Part shown: positions 16,645-25,637 of the stretch, one piece after another | Layout: each line of letters starts with the position of its first letter | How positions within the stretch are numbered: the first letter of the stretch is position 1 | Source: Sphingorhabdus sp. | GTDB lineage: Bacteria; Pseudomonadota; Alphaproteobacteria; Sphingomonadales; Sphingomonadaceae | DNA: 47,792 bases | Reading direction: 5' to 3' | NCBI RefSeq assembly: GCF_029865925.1 | Contig: NZ_JARXAI010000088.1 | Span: 1 to 47,792 of the forward strand | Program-made: the position numbers and the translations under genes | The notes under the pieces: model-generated | What the model was told of the DNA's origin: nothing | Seen by the model: only the letters and a program-made list of their open reading frames with translations | Database searches by the model: none

Positions 16645-17480
16645 TGCGCTTTGGCTGGTGCCTCCTTTGGGCTTTTGCCTTGGCCGGATGCGCCAGCCAG
16701 CCCGTCATTGCGCCACATGGCGTCGTGTCGAATAATCCGTGCATTGATGCCGTGTTGGCGCACATCGCAATGCCCGGACAAGTCACCGCCGTCAGCATCT
16801 ATTCGCATGACCCCGATAGCGCGTCCGCACCTTTGGCATGGGCGCGGCAGTTGCCCGCCATTGGCATAAGCGCAGAGGAACTGCTGCTGGCGCGGCCCAA
16901 GATGGTGCTCACCGGAAATCTGGCGAGCTCTGGCACCAACGCGGTTCTTGCGCGGGCGGGCATTCAAACATTGGCATTGGGGGTCGCACCGACGATCGCA
17001 GACGACATGCAACAGATCCGGACGATCGCCGCCGCACTCGGCAGGGGCGATGCTGGAGAAGCCCTGATTTCCGACATTGAGGAATCTCTACCCAGCACCC
17101 AATTTTCAGGTACCAACGTGTCGGCGATTATCTGGCAAAATGGTGGATTTGTGGCGGGTAAAGGCACGTTGCAGGACGAATTGCTGGCGCACCACGGCTT
17201 TCGCAACGCCAGCGCGCAATATGGCCTGTCATCATGGGGGGTATTGCCGTTGGAAACCCTGATGCGCAACCCGCCACAGGTGATCTTTATGCCCACGCAT
17301 CAGCGCGGTTCCGATGCCCGTCAAATGCGCGCACGGCAAAAGCTGCTGGCCCATTTGGGTGGTCGCACACGTATCATAGAATTCCCCGACAGGCTGTTAT
17401 TCTGCGGCGGGCCGACGATCATCAAAGTGTCGGCAATACTAGCAAAAACCCGCGCTTCATTCGGCAAGGATATGCCATGA
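16644..17480 (+). CDS. btuF: ABC transporter cobalamin-binding lipoprotein, BtuF-like
   Basis: Substrate-binding protein of 278 residues. The N-terminus is a lipoprotein signal with lipobox ALAGC (Cys16), so it is probably anchored to the membrane facing the periplasm. The fold is the helical-backbone type of BtuF/FhuD (class III), visible as VVSNNPCIDAVL, LLLARPKMVLTGNLASSGTNAVLARAG and PPQVIFMPTHQRG. It would receive corrinoid from BtuB and deliver it to BtuC. Its start and stop overlap btuB and btuC by a few bases, indicating coupled translation in the riboswitch operon. Confidence 0.9.
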   Translation: MRFGWCLLWAFALAGCASQPVIAPHGVVSNNPCIDAVLAHIAMPGQVTAVSIYSHDPDSASAPLAWARQLPAIGISAEELLLARPKMVLTGNLASSGTNAVLARAGIQTLALGVAPTIADDMQQIRTIAAALGRGDAGEALISDIEESLPSTQFSGTNVSAIIWQNGGFVAGKGTLQDELLAHHGFRNASAQYGLSSWGVLPLETLMRNPPQVIFMPTHQRGSDARQMRARQKLLAHLGGRTRIIEFPDRLLFCGGPTIIKVSAILAKTRASFGKDMP

Positions 17481-18442
17481 ATACGCGCGCCGTAACATCG
17501 CTCCTGCTGCTCCTCACGGTCACTGCGTTCCTGCTGTCGTTGATGGCGGGCAAGGTCTGGATTTGGCCGACCTCTTGGGCGGCGGACAATGCCGATGGCT
17601 GGATTTTCTTGGAACTGCGCTTGCCCCGCGCGGTGCTTGGCCTTTGTATTGGCGCGGTGCTCGGGCTTTCGGGCGCAGTGATGCAGGGCTATCTGCGCAA
17701 CCCGCTGGCTGATCCTGCGGTGCTTGGGGTTTCGGCCAGCGCGGCGCTTGGCGGCGTTGTTGCGATTTACTTGGGGCTTAACCTGCTGCCCTTTGGCCTA
17801 TTTGCCTGCGCAATGCTTGGCGCGGGGTCTAGCATATTGTTATTGCTGGTAATTTCGCGTGGCGGCGGGCCGGTTGGCTTTATCTTGGGCGGCATGGTGC
17901 TGTCGACGCTGGCGGGCGCGCTAACCGCCTTTGTCATCAGCATTGCGCCAAACCCCTTTGCCGCCAATGAAATCATCAACTGGCTTATGGGCGCGCTGAC
18001 CGACCGGTTGATGGCCGATGTCTGGACCGCTTTGCCCTTCATGGCGATGGGCGTTGCTTTATTACTTTCCACTGGCCGCGCGCTGGATGCGCTGACCTTG
18101 GGCGAAAATGGCGCAAAAAGCCTTGGTATCAACTTGGCTCGGCTGCAGTGGATTATCGTACTTGGCGTCGGCCTTGCCGTTGGCGCATCGGTCGCGGTGT
18201 CGGGTGTGGTCGGCTTTGTCGGGCTAATCGTCCCGCATTTTATCCGCGCCATATATGGGGAACAGCCATCGCAGATATTGCTGCCGTCGGCCTTGGGCGG
18301 CGCAATCCTGACGCTGACCGCCGATAGTCTTGTCCGGTTGGTCCCCGGCCCCGGCGAAGTGCGGCTCGGCATTGCTATGGCAGTGCTTGGTGCGCCGTTT
18401 TTCCTGCTGCTGTTGCTGCGCTATCGCAAGGGTGCCGCATGA
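17477..18442 (+). CDS. btuC: Cobalamin ABC transporter permease, FecCD/BtuC family
   Basis: Inner-membrane permease of 321 residues with about nine or ten hydrophobic segments. Family landmarks are LPRAVLGLCIGAVLGLSGAVMQGYLRNPLADPAVLG and VSGVVGFVGLIVPHFIRAIYG, the latter including the loop that contacts the ATPase. The ATG at 17477 overlaps the btuF stop; a longer in-frame reading back to 17234 runs through btuF and is not real. It forms the translocation path for cobalamin with BtuD. The FecCD family also carries iron-siderophores, but the riboswitch points to corrinoids. Confidence 0.94.
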   Translation: MNTRAVTSLLLLLTVTAFLLSLMAGKVWIWPTSWAADNADGWIFLELRLPRAVLGLCIGAVLGLSGAVMQGYLRNPLADPAVLGVSASAALGGVVAIYLGLNLLPFGLFACAMLGAGSSILLLLVISRGGGPVGFILGGMVLSTLAGALTAFVISIAPNPFAANEIINWLMGALTDRLMADVWTALPFMAMGVALLLSTGRALDALTLGENGAKSLGINLARLQWIIVLGVGLAVGASVAVSGVVGFVGLIVPHFIRAIYGEQPSQILLPSALGGAILTLTADSLVRLVPGPGEVRLGIAMAVLGAPFFLLLLLRYRKGAA

Positions 18443-19215
18443 CTTTGACCGTCCGCAATCTTGGCTTTTCGCATGTGCAACGGCCCACTTTAATCGGGGT
18501 CGATGCGACATTTGAAGCCGGTAAACTCACCGTCATTCTCGGTCCCAATGGCGCAGGCAAATCTACGCTGCTCGCGTGTCTCGCCGGCTTGTTGAAGCCC
18601 GATAGCGGGACCGCCAGCCTGCATGATGCGGACATCACCCGCATGGCTCCGACCGCACGCGCCCGCCAAATCGGCCTTTTGCCGCAGGGCGCAGAAACGC
18701 ATTGGGCGATCACATCACTAGCCTTGGTTGCGCTTGGCCGCATTCCCCATATGCGCGGCGCAGGGACATCTAAAGACGACCGCAGGGCGATAACAATGGC
18801 GATGTCGGCGACCGCCACCGAAGGCTTCGCGCATCGGCCAGTCACGCAGCTTTCGGGCGGCGAACGCGCCCGCGTCCTGCTGGCGCGCGTGCTGGCAGGT
18901 GAACCTTCATGGATATTGGCGGATGAACCACTCGCGAACCTCGATCCCGGCTTTCAACTCGACATTTTGAACCTGCTACGGCGGCAGGCCGAGGCCGGAA
19001 AAGGCGTCGTCGCAGTGCTGCACGACTTACACCACGCAGTGCGCTTTGCCGACCATCTTGTGTTGCTGCATGAGGGCAGATTGTTTGCGCAAGGCAGCGT
19101 CGATGACGTCATCACACCTTCCAACCTGGCGCATGTTTACGGGATTGACGCGAATCTCTTCAAAGACGAGGAAGGTTCAGTTCAGTTGTTCATCAAAGGC
19201 AAGGTCAGATCATGA
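18439..19215 (+). CDS. btuD: Cobalamin ABC transporter ATPase
   Basis: ATP-binding subunit of 258 residues. The Walker A is GPNGAGKST (35-43), the ABC signature LSGGE (138-142) and the Walker B ILADEP with Asp162-Glu163, followed by the D-loop (LANLDP) and the switch His in VAVLHDLHHA. It powers BtuC. The gene overlaps both neighbours by ATGA (btuC stop and phosphatase start), keeping subunit ratios coupled. Confidence 0.94.
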   Translation: MTLTVRNLGFSHVQRPTLIGVDATFEAGKLTVILGPNGAGKSTLLACLAGLLKPDSGTASLHDADITRMAPTARARQIGLLPQGAETHWAITSLALVALGRIPHMRGAGTSKDDRRAITMAMSATATEGFAHRPVTQLSGGERARVLLARVLAGEPSWILADEPLANLDPGFQLDILNLLRRQAEAGKGVVAVLHDLHHAVRFADHLVLLHEGRLFAQGSVDDVITPSNLAHVYGIDANLFKDEEGSVQLFIKGKVRS

Positions 19216-20369
19216 AATATGCCCTCCCGATTATTGCGCTTTTGCTCTCCAGCTGCGCCATGAGTGTCACGTCGACGTCCAATATGGCCCCACTTGCCCC
19301 GCAGAGCGCGCAGGAGGCGCTTCGGCCTTATTATGCGACTATGAGCGCCAATTTGCCCAAGGCCCCTTCTAACCCCGCTTTATCGGCAGATACGGTGATC
19401 ACGCGTTTCGCCTTTGGCAGTTGCGTGAACGAAAACCGCGACATGAAATTCTGGGACGTCATCGCCGCGCAGAACCCGCAGGCTTTCCTGCTGATTGGTG
19501 ACAATGTCTATGGCGACACAAGGCCTACCAATGGCGCGGATATGCCGACATTGACCGCGAGCTATAGAAAGCTCAACAGCCGCGTCGAATTTGACCGTTT
19601 CCGCCGCAGCGTGCCGATGATAACGGCATGGGACGATCATGATTATGGCGCGAATGACGCTGGCGGCGCTTTTGCGTTCAAGGAATGGGCGGAAAAAGCC
19701 TATGAAACCTATTGGGGGTCCTCCGACGCGGTAAAGTCCCGCCCGGGCGTGTATGAAAGCCGCATCGTCGGGCCAGAAGGCAAACGCGTGCAGTTCATCA
19801 TGCTGGATGGCCGCTTTTTCCGGTCAGCCCTTGCAAATATGCCCTATCGCGACCTCAGCCCAACGCTGGGTTGGTACATTCCCAACATGGACCCCAACGC
19901 GACGGTGCTTGGCGCTGCACAATGGGACTGGTTGGCGCAGGAGCTGGAAAAGCCAGCCGAACTGCGCTTCATCATTTCATCGACTCAGGTGATTACCGAC
20001 GCGCATAATTTCGAAGGCTGGACCAATTTTCCCAAGGAACGCGATCGCCTATATGCGTTGCTCGGGCAAAAGGGCGTGAACAACGCCATTTTCCTGAGCG
20101 GCGACCGGCATAGCGGCGGTTTCTACAAAACCAATGCCCCCGGCCTTTCCAAGCCATTATGGGATTTCACATCCAGCTCGCTCAATTTAGCCTTTGGCAA
20201 GGGCGATGGCGGCGAGCGTGAACCCGACCCGCGCCGGACCGGCGGATTTTGGGGCATTGCAAACTTTGGTCAGATCGACATTGATTGGGCGGCAAAAAAG
20301 GTAGTGATGACTTTGCGCAAAGATGATGGCAGCGTGATCGAAACGCAGGTTGCTAATGCGATTGATTGA
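19212..20369 (+). CDS. PhoD-like metallophosphatase lipoprotein, last gene of the B12 operon
   Basis: Metallophosphoesterase of 385 residues with a lipoprotein signal (LLLSSC, Cys15), so probably anchored in the envelope. Metal-binding motifs are FAFGSCVNENRDMKFWDVI, LLIGDNVYGDTR, AWDDHDYGANDAGG and FLSGDRHSGGFYK, the pattern of alkaline phosphatase D family proteins. It lacks the N-terminal Ig-like domain of the longer PhoD at the left of the window. Its ATG overlaps the btuD stop (ATGA), so it is made with the B12 importer. A possible job is removing phosphate from corrinoid precursors or nucleotide-loop fragments outside the cytoplasm, but nothing in the sequence proves this. Its 3' end overlaps the convergent ydbT-like gene by 17 bp. 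Confidence 0.88.
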   Translation: MKYALPIIALLLSSCAMSVTSTSNMAPLAPQSAQEALRPYYATMSANLPKAPSNPALSADTVITRFAFGSCVNENRDMKFWDVIAAQNPQAFLLIGDNVYGDTRPTNGADMPTLTASYRKLNSRVEFDRFRRSVPMITAWDDHDYGANDAGGAFAFKEWAEKAYETYWGSSDAVKSRPGVYESRIVGPEGKRVQFIMLDGRFFRSALANMPYRDLSPTLGWYIPNMDPNATVLGAAQWDWLAQELEKPAELRFIISSTQVITDAHNFEGWTNFPKERDRLYALLGQKGVNNAIFLSGDRHSGGFYKTNAPGLSKPLWDFTSSSLNLAFGKGDGGEREPDPRRTGGFWGIANFGQIDIDWAAKKVVMTLRKDDGSVIETQVANAID

Positions 20370-21894
20370 TCGCTGAATAGTCAACAGCAGCAACCTTTTC
20401 CATTACTGTATCGCGGATAGCGACAGCGGTGGCCAGCGGCAGGGCGATCATTTCCAGCGTGCCGCCGGCGATACCGAAACGAAGCGACGCTAGACCTTGC
20501 CGCCGTGCGAGCGGACCTTGCGCAATTTCAATACTTTGCACCTTTACCTTTGGCGCGATGGTCAATTGCTGCTGCCACCAGCCGCGCTTGAGATATAACT
20601 GATGGTCATCAAGCCCGAAACGGTACTGCCGCCAGTCCAGCCAGAATAGCGCGCCGGGAAGCACCAGTAACAGCAGCAGGACAATCGTGCGGCCAACCGC
20701 GGCATCCGCGAAGACCACAAGCGCAGCCATGCCAGCCAACACTACAGGCACGATGACCAAAAGCTGCGTAAACCAATGTTTGGCAGCGCCTCTCTGCAAG
20801 CGATCGTCACCATCGGGGGGAGCAAATGTTGCGGCCTGTGCGATGCGCCAGACCTCGCTTAGTGTCGCAAAGGGCGCTGCGACAAAGTTGCTTTCTTCCT
20901 TGCTATCCTGCGCAAGGCTAACAAATTTCAGGCTGTGCCAGCCGCGCCGTTTGCGGATGGGGCCAGTTTGCACGACGGCGGCTTGCACCCGGTGCGTGGG
21001 CATCACGACATCGGTGAGCGTAAGTAGCCCGCGCCGACGTCGGAACCCTTTGTTGGTCTGGTCAAGCCGGAAGCCATGCTCGCGCAAATATGTCCGCACA
21101 ACACCGGTGGCAAAGCCGATGAATATTAGGCTGCCAACCGCTCCGAAGGCCAAAATCAGTTGTGCGAACAGGCCAACGCCGTTGATCTGTTTAACACTAA
21201 CGCCCCGCTCTTCCGCCAAACCAATCCAATGTTTGAAGTCCCAAAAATCGAACGGCAGCAGAAAATCAAATTGCTGCGTAAGACCACCAAGAACCGCAAA
21301 TATGACGAGTGAGAAGGAATAGAGGCCAAGGATAAAGACGCGTTGACCGTCCATCGCAAAGATCGTTTCTGCATCTTCGGGCTCGACGATCTTTCGAACA
21401 TTATGCGCTTCCGTTAGGCCAGCCTTGCGTGCGCGGATTAACGCGCGCAACCGGTTCGCCTCCTCCAACGTGACGAAGCGTAACGTCGCGTCATCGCCAT
21501 CGCCACCACCTGTTTCAAACTTGACCTCGCTGAGCCCCATCATGCGCGCCAGCGGCTTTTGCTCAAAGCTCACATCCTGAATGCGGTCATAGGGAATGGA
21601 GCGGGCCGTGCGGTTCAATATGCCTTTTTCAACGCGGATATCATGCCCCCCCACATGATAACGAAAACGCCGCCATCCAAGCCAGCGGAAGAATAGGCTG
21701 AGCGCCAGCACAGCCCCGATGATGATGGGGATGAGCGCAGGGTTGTCTGATTTCCGCACGCCAAAAATAGCAGCAAACAAAGGGAACAACAGTTGCGGCA
21801 GGCCCGAAACAAAGCCGACGAAAAGGCCGCTAATGTGCAAACACTCGCCTTCCTGCCCCGTAACGTCAATAGGGCCGTCTGTGGCGTGGTTCAC
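20353..21894 (-). CDS. ydbT: PH domain-containing membrane protein, YdbT-like
   Basis: Membrane protein of 513 residues with several paired hydrophobic segments and repeated bacterial PH (bPH2, YdbS/YdbT-type) domains. Repeat cores are visible as YHVGGHDIRVEKGILNRTARSIPYDRIQDVSF and YRFGLDDHQLYLKRGWW with RQGLASLRFG near the C-terminus. The function of the family is not settled; a role in envelope protection has been suggested in Bacillus. It is translated after the ydbS-like gene with an ATGA overlap. The stop codon lies inside the 3' end of the convergent phosphatase gene. Confidence 0.88.
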   Translation of the reverse strand: MNHATDGPIDVTGQEGECLHISGLFVGFVSGLPQLLFPLFAAIFGVRKSDNPALIPIIIGAVLALSLFFRWLGWRRFRYHVGGHDIRVEKGILNRTARSIPYDRIQDVSFEQKPLARMMGLSEVKFETGGGDGDDATLRFVTLEEANRLRALIRARKAGLTEAHNVRKIVEPEDAETIFAMDGQRVFILGLYSFSLVIFAVLGGLTQQFDFLLPFDFWDFKHWIGLAEERGVSVKQINGVGLFAQLILAFGAVGSLIFIGFATGVVRTYLREHGFRLDQTNKGFRRRRGLLTLTDVVMPTHRVQAAVVQTGPIRKRRGWHSLKFVSLAQDSKEESNFVAAPFATLSEVWRIAQAATFAPPDGDDRLQRGAAKHWFTQLLVIVPVVLAGMAALVVFADAAVGRTIVLLLLLVLPGALFWLDWRQYRFGLDDHQLYLKRGWWQQQLTIAPKVKVQSIEIAQGPLARRQGLASLRFGIAGGTLEMIALPLATAVAIRDTVMEKVAAVDYSAINQSH

Positions 21895-22364
21895 AAAACG
21901 TCTTGCCGAATGGCAGCCCGAATGGCCTCACGCATCGCCAGGGCGTCGGTATGCGCCAAGCCCGGCAGCACCACGGTGCTGTTGTAGTTACCTGCCGTGT
22001 GAACCGTCAGCTTGGCAAGGCCATAGCGCCGGTCGACCGGGCCTTGGTCGACGTCGATATGCTGGATGCGGCCAAAGGGAACAATCGTGTCGCGATAAAA
22101 CATATATCCACGCACGACGCGCAACTGGCCCTTCCCCATATCATACCCCCAATGACGATATCTGCGGGCTGGCACAGTGTATGCGATGAACGCGTATACC
22201 AAAAATATGGGCACAAGAAAGGTGCCGGGCGGAAGCAACTTTGCAAACTCCAGAACGCCTGCCCCAACAACAAATGGCAGCAAGCCAAGCGCGGAGGCTA
22301 TCCGGCTTGTTGTTACATACGCAGGATCAAGCGGGGTGAGTTCCGGCGGGGTGTCATCGGTCAT
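21891..22364 (-). CDS. ydbS: PH domain-containing protein, YdbS-like
   Basis: Protein of about 157 residues with two hydrophobic segments (IASALGLLPFVVGAGVLEFA and FLVPIFLVYAFIAYTV). One bPH2 domain follows (YDMGKGQLRVVRGYMFYRDTIVPFGRIQHIDVDQGP...YGLAKLTVHTAG). The ATG at 22364 gives the usual short acidic N-terminus (MTDDTPPELTPLDP); a longer reading frame to 22520 extends into the next gene and has no support. It pairs with the downstream ydbT-like gene, the standard arrangement for this family. No clear ribosome-binding site was seen. Confidence 0.88.
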   Translation of the reverse strand: MTDDTPPELTPLDPAYVTTSRIASALGLLPFVVGAGVLEFAKLLPPGTFLVPIFLVYAFIAYTVPARRYRHWGYDMGKGQLRVVRGYMFYRDTIVPFGRIQHIDVDQGPVDRRYGLAKLTVHTAGNYNSTVVLPGLAHTDALAMREAIRAAIRQDVL

Positions 22365-22437
22365 GCGGCTGATATGCGCAGACTGTGTTGTGTTGGCAAG
22401 ACGGTTTGTCTCCCCTCCCGCCTGCAGCCGGTGGGCG

Positions 22438-23436
22438 TTAGCGCGCCAAGGCAGTGTTGGCTTCGTCAACCAGCTTGGCGATGATGTCGACAACGGGTCG
22501 CTCGACATGCACCATGCCAACCGATTGTCCGGCCATCACGGAGCCATATTCGACATCCCCGTCAATCACCGCGCGGCGCAATGCCCCTGCCCAATATTTC
22601 TCAATTTCAAGCTGCGCAGTGTCCATGTCGATTTCGCCGCGATCAAGCATCGCCGCGACTTCGACCTGTTTTTTGGTGAACTCTTCAGTCCCCTTGTTCT
22701 TCAACGCACGCACCGGGATGACGGGCAAGCGCGGGTCAATCTGCACGCTTGCGACCGCATCGCGGGCATTGGCGCGCAGGAATGCTGCCTTAAAATTGGG
22801 GTGGGCGATGCTTTCATGCGCGCAGACGAAGCGCGTACCCAACTGAACCCCTGCCGCACCCATTTCCAGATAGCTTGCGACCGCGCCGCCACGGGCAATT
22901 CCGCCAGCAACAAAAATCGGCAGTTGATCGCCAAGCTCGGGTAAGATTTCCTGCGCCAAAACCGATGTCGACACAGGGCCGATATGCCCGCCCGCTTCAC
23001 TGCCCTCTATCACCAGCGCATCAACGCCGGAGCGTGTGAATTTCTTGGCGAGCGTCAGCGCCGGGGCGAAGCAAATGACCTTCGCACCAAATGCCTTGAT
23101 CGCTTCAATGCTGCCCTTGGGTGGAAGTCCACCCGCGATAACAACATGGCTGACGTCATATTTTGCGCAGACGTCGATCAATTCCATGATCTGCGGATGC
23201 ATAGTGATTAGGTTCACACCGAAGGGCTTGGCCGTCAGCTTTTTCGTCGCCGCGATTTCCGCATCAAGCAATTCCGGCGACATCGCACCGCACGCAATAA
23301 CGCCGAACCCGCCTGCGTTGGAGATCGCCGACACAAGATTGCGCTCCGATACCCACGACATCGCGCCGCACATAATCGCAACCTCGCAACCCAGAAAGTC
23401 CGTGCCACGTTGCATGAGATGTCGGAGTTTAGTCAT
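22438..23436 (-). CDS. Nitronate monooxygenase family flavoprotein
   Basis: TIM-barrel FMN enzyme of 332 residues related to 2-nitropropane dioxygenase and FabK. Landmarks are CEVAIMCGAMSWVSERNLVSAISNAGGFGVI, VNLITMHPQ, GSEAGGHIG with the usual catalytic/FMN-contact His, and PIFVAGGIARGGAVASYLEMGAAGVQLGTRF. The ATG at 23436 follows AAGAGG and is preferred over a GTG at 23454. It may detoxify nitronates or reduce enoyl substrates; the exact reaction is not deducible. It lies 87 bp from lysC on the same strand and 73 bp from ydbS. Confidence 0.9.
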   Translation of the reverse strand: MTKLRHLMQRGTDFLGCEVAIMCGAMSWVSERNLVSAISNAGGFGVIACGAMSPELLDAEIAATKKLTAKPFGVNLITMHPQIMELIDVCAKYDVSHVVIAGGLPPKGSIEAIKAFGAKVICFAPALTLAKKFTRSGVDALVIEGSEAGGHIGPVSTSVLAQEILPELGDQLPIFVAGGIARGGAVASYLEMGAAGVQLGTRFVCAHESIAHPNFKAAFLRANARDAVASVQIDPRLPVIPVRALKNKGTEEFTKKQVEVAAMLDRGEIDMDTAQLEIEKYWAGALRRAVIDGDVEYGSVMAGQSVGMVHVERPVVDIIAKLVDEANTALAR

Positions 23437-23522
23437 ATAGAGCCTCTTATACACAGTTCGTCAGCGCCGCGAAGGCAGCAATCCGATGCCTGACGTCTAA
23501 ATTGGCGAGGGATGGAGCGGAC

Positions 23523-24779
23523 TTACTCCGCATCCAACCCATAAGCTGTGTGCAGGACGCGCACCGCAAGTTCGGTTTCGTCTTCATCAATCAGCACGCT
23601 GACCTTGATTTCGGAGGTCGAAATCGCCTGAATGTTGATTTTACGGTCTGCCAACGCACTAAACATCGTCGCGGCAACGCCTGCATGGCTTTTCATACCC
23701 ACGCCAACAACCGAGATTTTCGCGACCTTGGTATCCGAAATAAGGCGGTTATAGCCAATGGCATCGCGACGGTTCTCTAATATGTCGGTGCAACGCGCAA
23801 GGTCTGCTTGCGGGCAGGTAAAGGTCACGTCGGTCTCGCCTTTGTCGCGGCCGACATTCTGAATAATCATATCGACGTTAATATTTGCATCGGCCAATGG
23901 CGCAAAAATATTGGCCACCGCGCCAGGACGGTCAGGGACCCGCGTGAGCGTTATCTTCGCTTCATTCTTGTCATGGGCGATGCCGGTGATCAGTTGACGT
24001 TCCACTTGGCTATTCTCCAATTCTGCGTCGGTCACGATCATCGTGCCGGGGATGCTATCGGCGTCGGGCGCGCTGTCGTCGACGAATGAGGACAGCACTT
24101 GAATGCGCACGCCTTCCTTCATCGCAAGCCCTACAGAGCGGGTTTGCAATACTTTCGATCCGACCGAGGCCAGCTCAAGCATTTCTTCGTAGGTGACCGC
24201 CTTCAATTTACGCGCGCGGGCCACAATGCGCGGGTCCGTCGTGTACACACCATCCACATCGGTGTAGATATCGCAGCGGTCCGCTTTCACGGCGGCAGCG
24301 ACGGCAACGGCAGAGGTATCCGACCCGCCACGTCCAAGGGTAGTAATGCGATTGTCATCGGTCAGGCCCTGAAATCCAGGGATAACCGCGATATTCCCTG
24401 CCTTCATCGATGCGAGCAATTCTTGCGAGTCAATTGACCCGACCCGCGCCTTGGCATGTGCATTATCGGTGTGGATTGGCATCTGCCAGCCCAACCAACT
24501 GCGCGCCTCGCAGCCTAGCGCCTGAAGCGTTATCGCCAAAAGGCCAGCCGTGATTTGCTCACCGGCGGCGACAACCACATCATATTCGGCTGGGTCATAA
24601 AGCGCATTTGCCTCACGACAGAAATTGACGAGGCGATCCGTGTCGCCTGCCATGGCCGAAACGACAACGGCAACCTCGTCCCCACGCTCGGCCTGCCGCT
24701 TGACCAGCTGGGCAACACGGCGGATGCGCTCGGTGCCAGCCATCGACGTACCGCCAAATTTCATTACAATGCGCGCCAT
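23523..24779 (-). CDS. lysC: Aspartate kinase
   Basis: Aspartokinase of about 418 residues, the first step of the lysine/threonine/methionine/diaminopimelate pathway. The kinase domain begins VMKFGGTSMAGTERIRRVA and contains VVVAAGEQITAGLLA and TTLGRGGSDTSAVAVAAAVKADRCDIYTDVDGVYT. Two ACT domains follow for allosteric feedback (ITLTRVPDRPGAVANIFAPLADANINVDMI and VVGVGMKSHAGVAATMFSALADRKINIQAISTSEIKVSVLI). This monofunctional two-ACT form is the alphaproteobacterial type. The ATG at 24779 has GAAGG upstream. It is divergent from ubiG across a 54-bp spacer. Confidence 0.97.
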   Translation of the reverse strand: MARIVMKFGGTSMAGTERIRRVAQLVKRQAERGDEVAVVVSAMAGDTDRLVNFCREANALYDPAEYDVVVAAGEQITAGLLAITLQALGCEARSWLGWQMPIHTDNAHAKARVGSIDSQELLASMKAGNIAVIPGFQGLTDDNRITTLGRGGSDTSAVAVAAAVKADRCDIYTDVDGVYTTDPRIVARARKLKAVTYEEMLELASVGSKVLQTRSVGLAMKEGVRIQVLSSFVDDSAPDADSIPGTMIVTDAELENSQVERQLITGIAHDKNEAKITLTRVPDRPGAVANIFAPLADANINVDMIIQNVGRDKGETDVTFTCPQADLARCTDILENRRDAIGYNRLISDTKVAKISVVGVGMKSHAGVAATMFSALADRKINIQAISTSEIKVSVLIDEDETELAVRVLHTAYGLDAE

Positions 24780-24833
24780 GAACACCTTCAATATTCGCTA
24801 TATTACAATCGCGCGCCCTGATAGGGACAGGAT

Positions 24834-25571
24834 ATGACAAACGCAAGCTTACCCACGACAATTAACGCCGCGGAAGCCGCGCATTTTGGATCCCTTGCCG
24901 CCGAATGGTGGGATCCAAAAGGTAGCTCTGCCATGCTGCACAAGCTAAATCCCGTGCGCTTAGGTTTCATCCGGACCGCGATCGATGCGCATTTTGGTGG
25001 CGATGGTAAGTCGCGTCATCCGCTGATGGGCAAAGCTGTGCTCGATGTAGGTTGTGGCGCTGGATTGCTGTGTGAACCCCTCGCGCGTCTTGGCGGCGCA
25101 GTCACCGGTGTGGATGCCGCCCCGGAAAATATTGAGGCTGCAAAGGCACATGCGGCGTTATCCGGCCTAGCGATAGACTATCGTGCTGGCGAAATTGCCG
25201 CGCAGGGCCTTGGTCAGTTCGATGTCGTGACCTGCATGGAAGTTATCGAACATGTCATGGACCCCGCGGCGTTTGTTGGAGAGCTTGTCCGCCATCTAAA
25301 GCCCGATGGTCTATTGTTGCTCTCTACGCCAAATCGCACAGCAGCATCGCGCATATTCTTAGTCGAGGCGGCGGAGCGTTTGGGTCAAGTCTCACGAGGC
25401 ACACATGATTGGGACAAATTCCTGACGCCAGAGGAGGCGACCGTTTTGCTTGAGGATTCCGGGCTTGAGATCGTGGACATGAAGGGCATCGCCTTTTCGC
25501 CAATGTCCGGATTGCACTTGAGCAGCAATATGGCGCTGAATTACATCCTCAGTGCGCGGTTGCGGGGGTAA
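24834..25571 (+). CDS. ubiG: Ubiquinone biosynthesis O-methyltransferase
   Basis: SAM-dependent methyltransferase of 245 residues that carries out both O-methylations of ubiquinone synthesis. The N-terminus AAEAAHFGSLAAEWWDPKGSSAMLHKLNPVRLGFI is characteristic of UbiG. The SAM-binding motif I is VLDVGCGAGLLCEPLARLG, with GVDAAPENIEAAKAHA and CMEVIEHVMDP following. The C-terminal THDWDKFLTPEE matches the family. Placement divergent from lysC is common in this group. Confidence 0.96.
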   Translation: MTNASLPTTINAAEAAHFGSLAAEWWDPKGSSAMLHKLNPVRLGFIRTAIDAHFGGDGKSRHPLMGKAVLDVGCGAGLLCEPLARLGGAVTGVDAAPENIEAAKAHAALSGLAIDYRAGEIAAQGLGQFDVVTCMEVIEHVMDPAAFVGELVRHLKPDGLLLLSTPNRTAASRIFLVEAAERLGQVSRGTHDWDKFLTPEEATVLLEDSGLEIVDMKGIAFSPMSGLHLSSNMALNYILSARLRG

Positions 25572-25637
25572 AGTTCGTTTCGAAGGTGGTCGGGATAACC
25601 TCCACTTCACTCCTGCCGTCAGCTCTGACCCGCCGCC

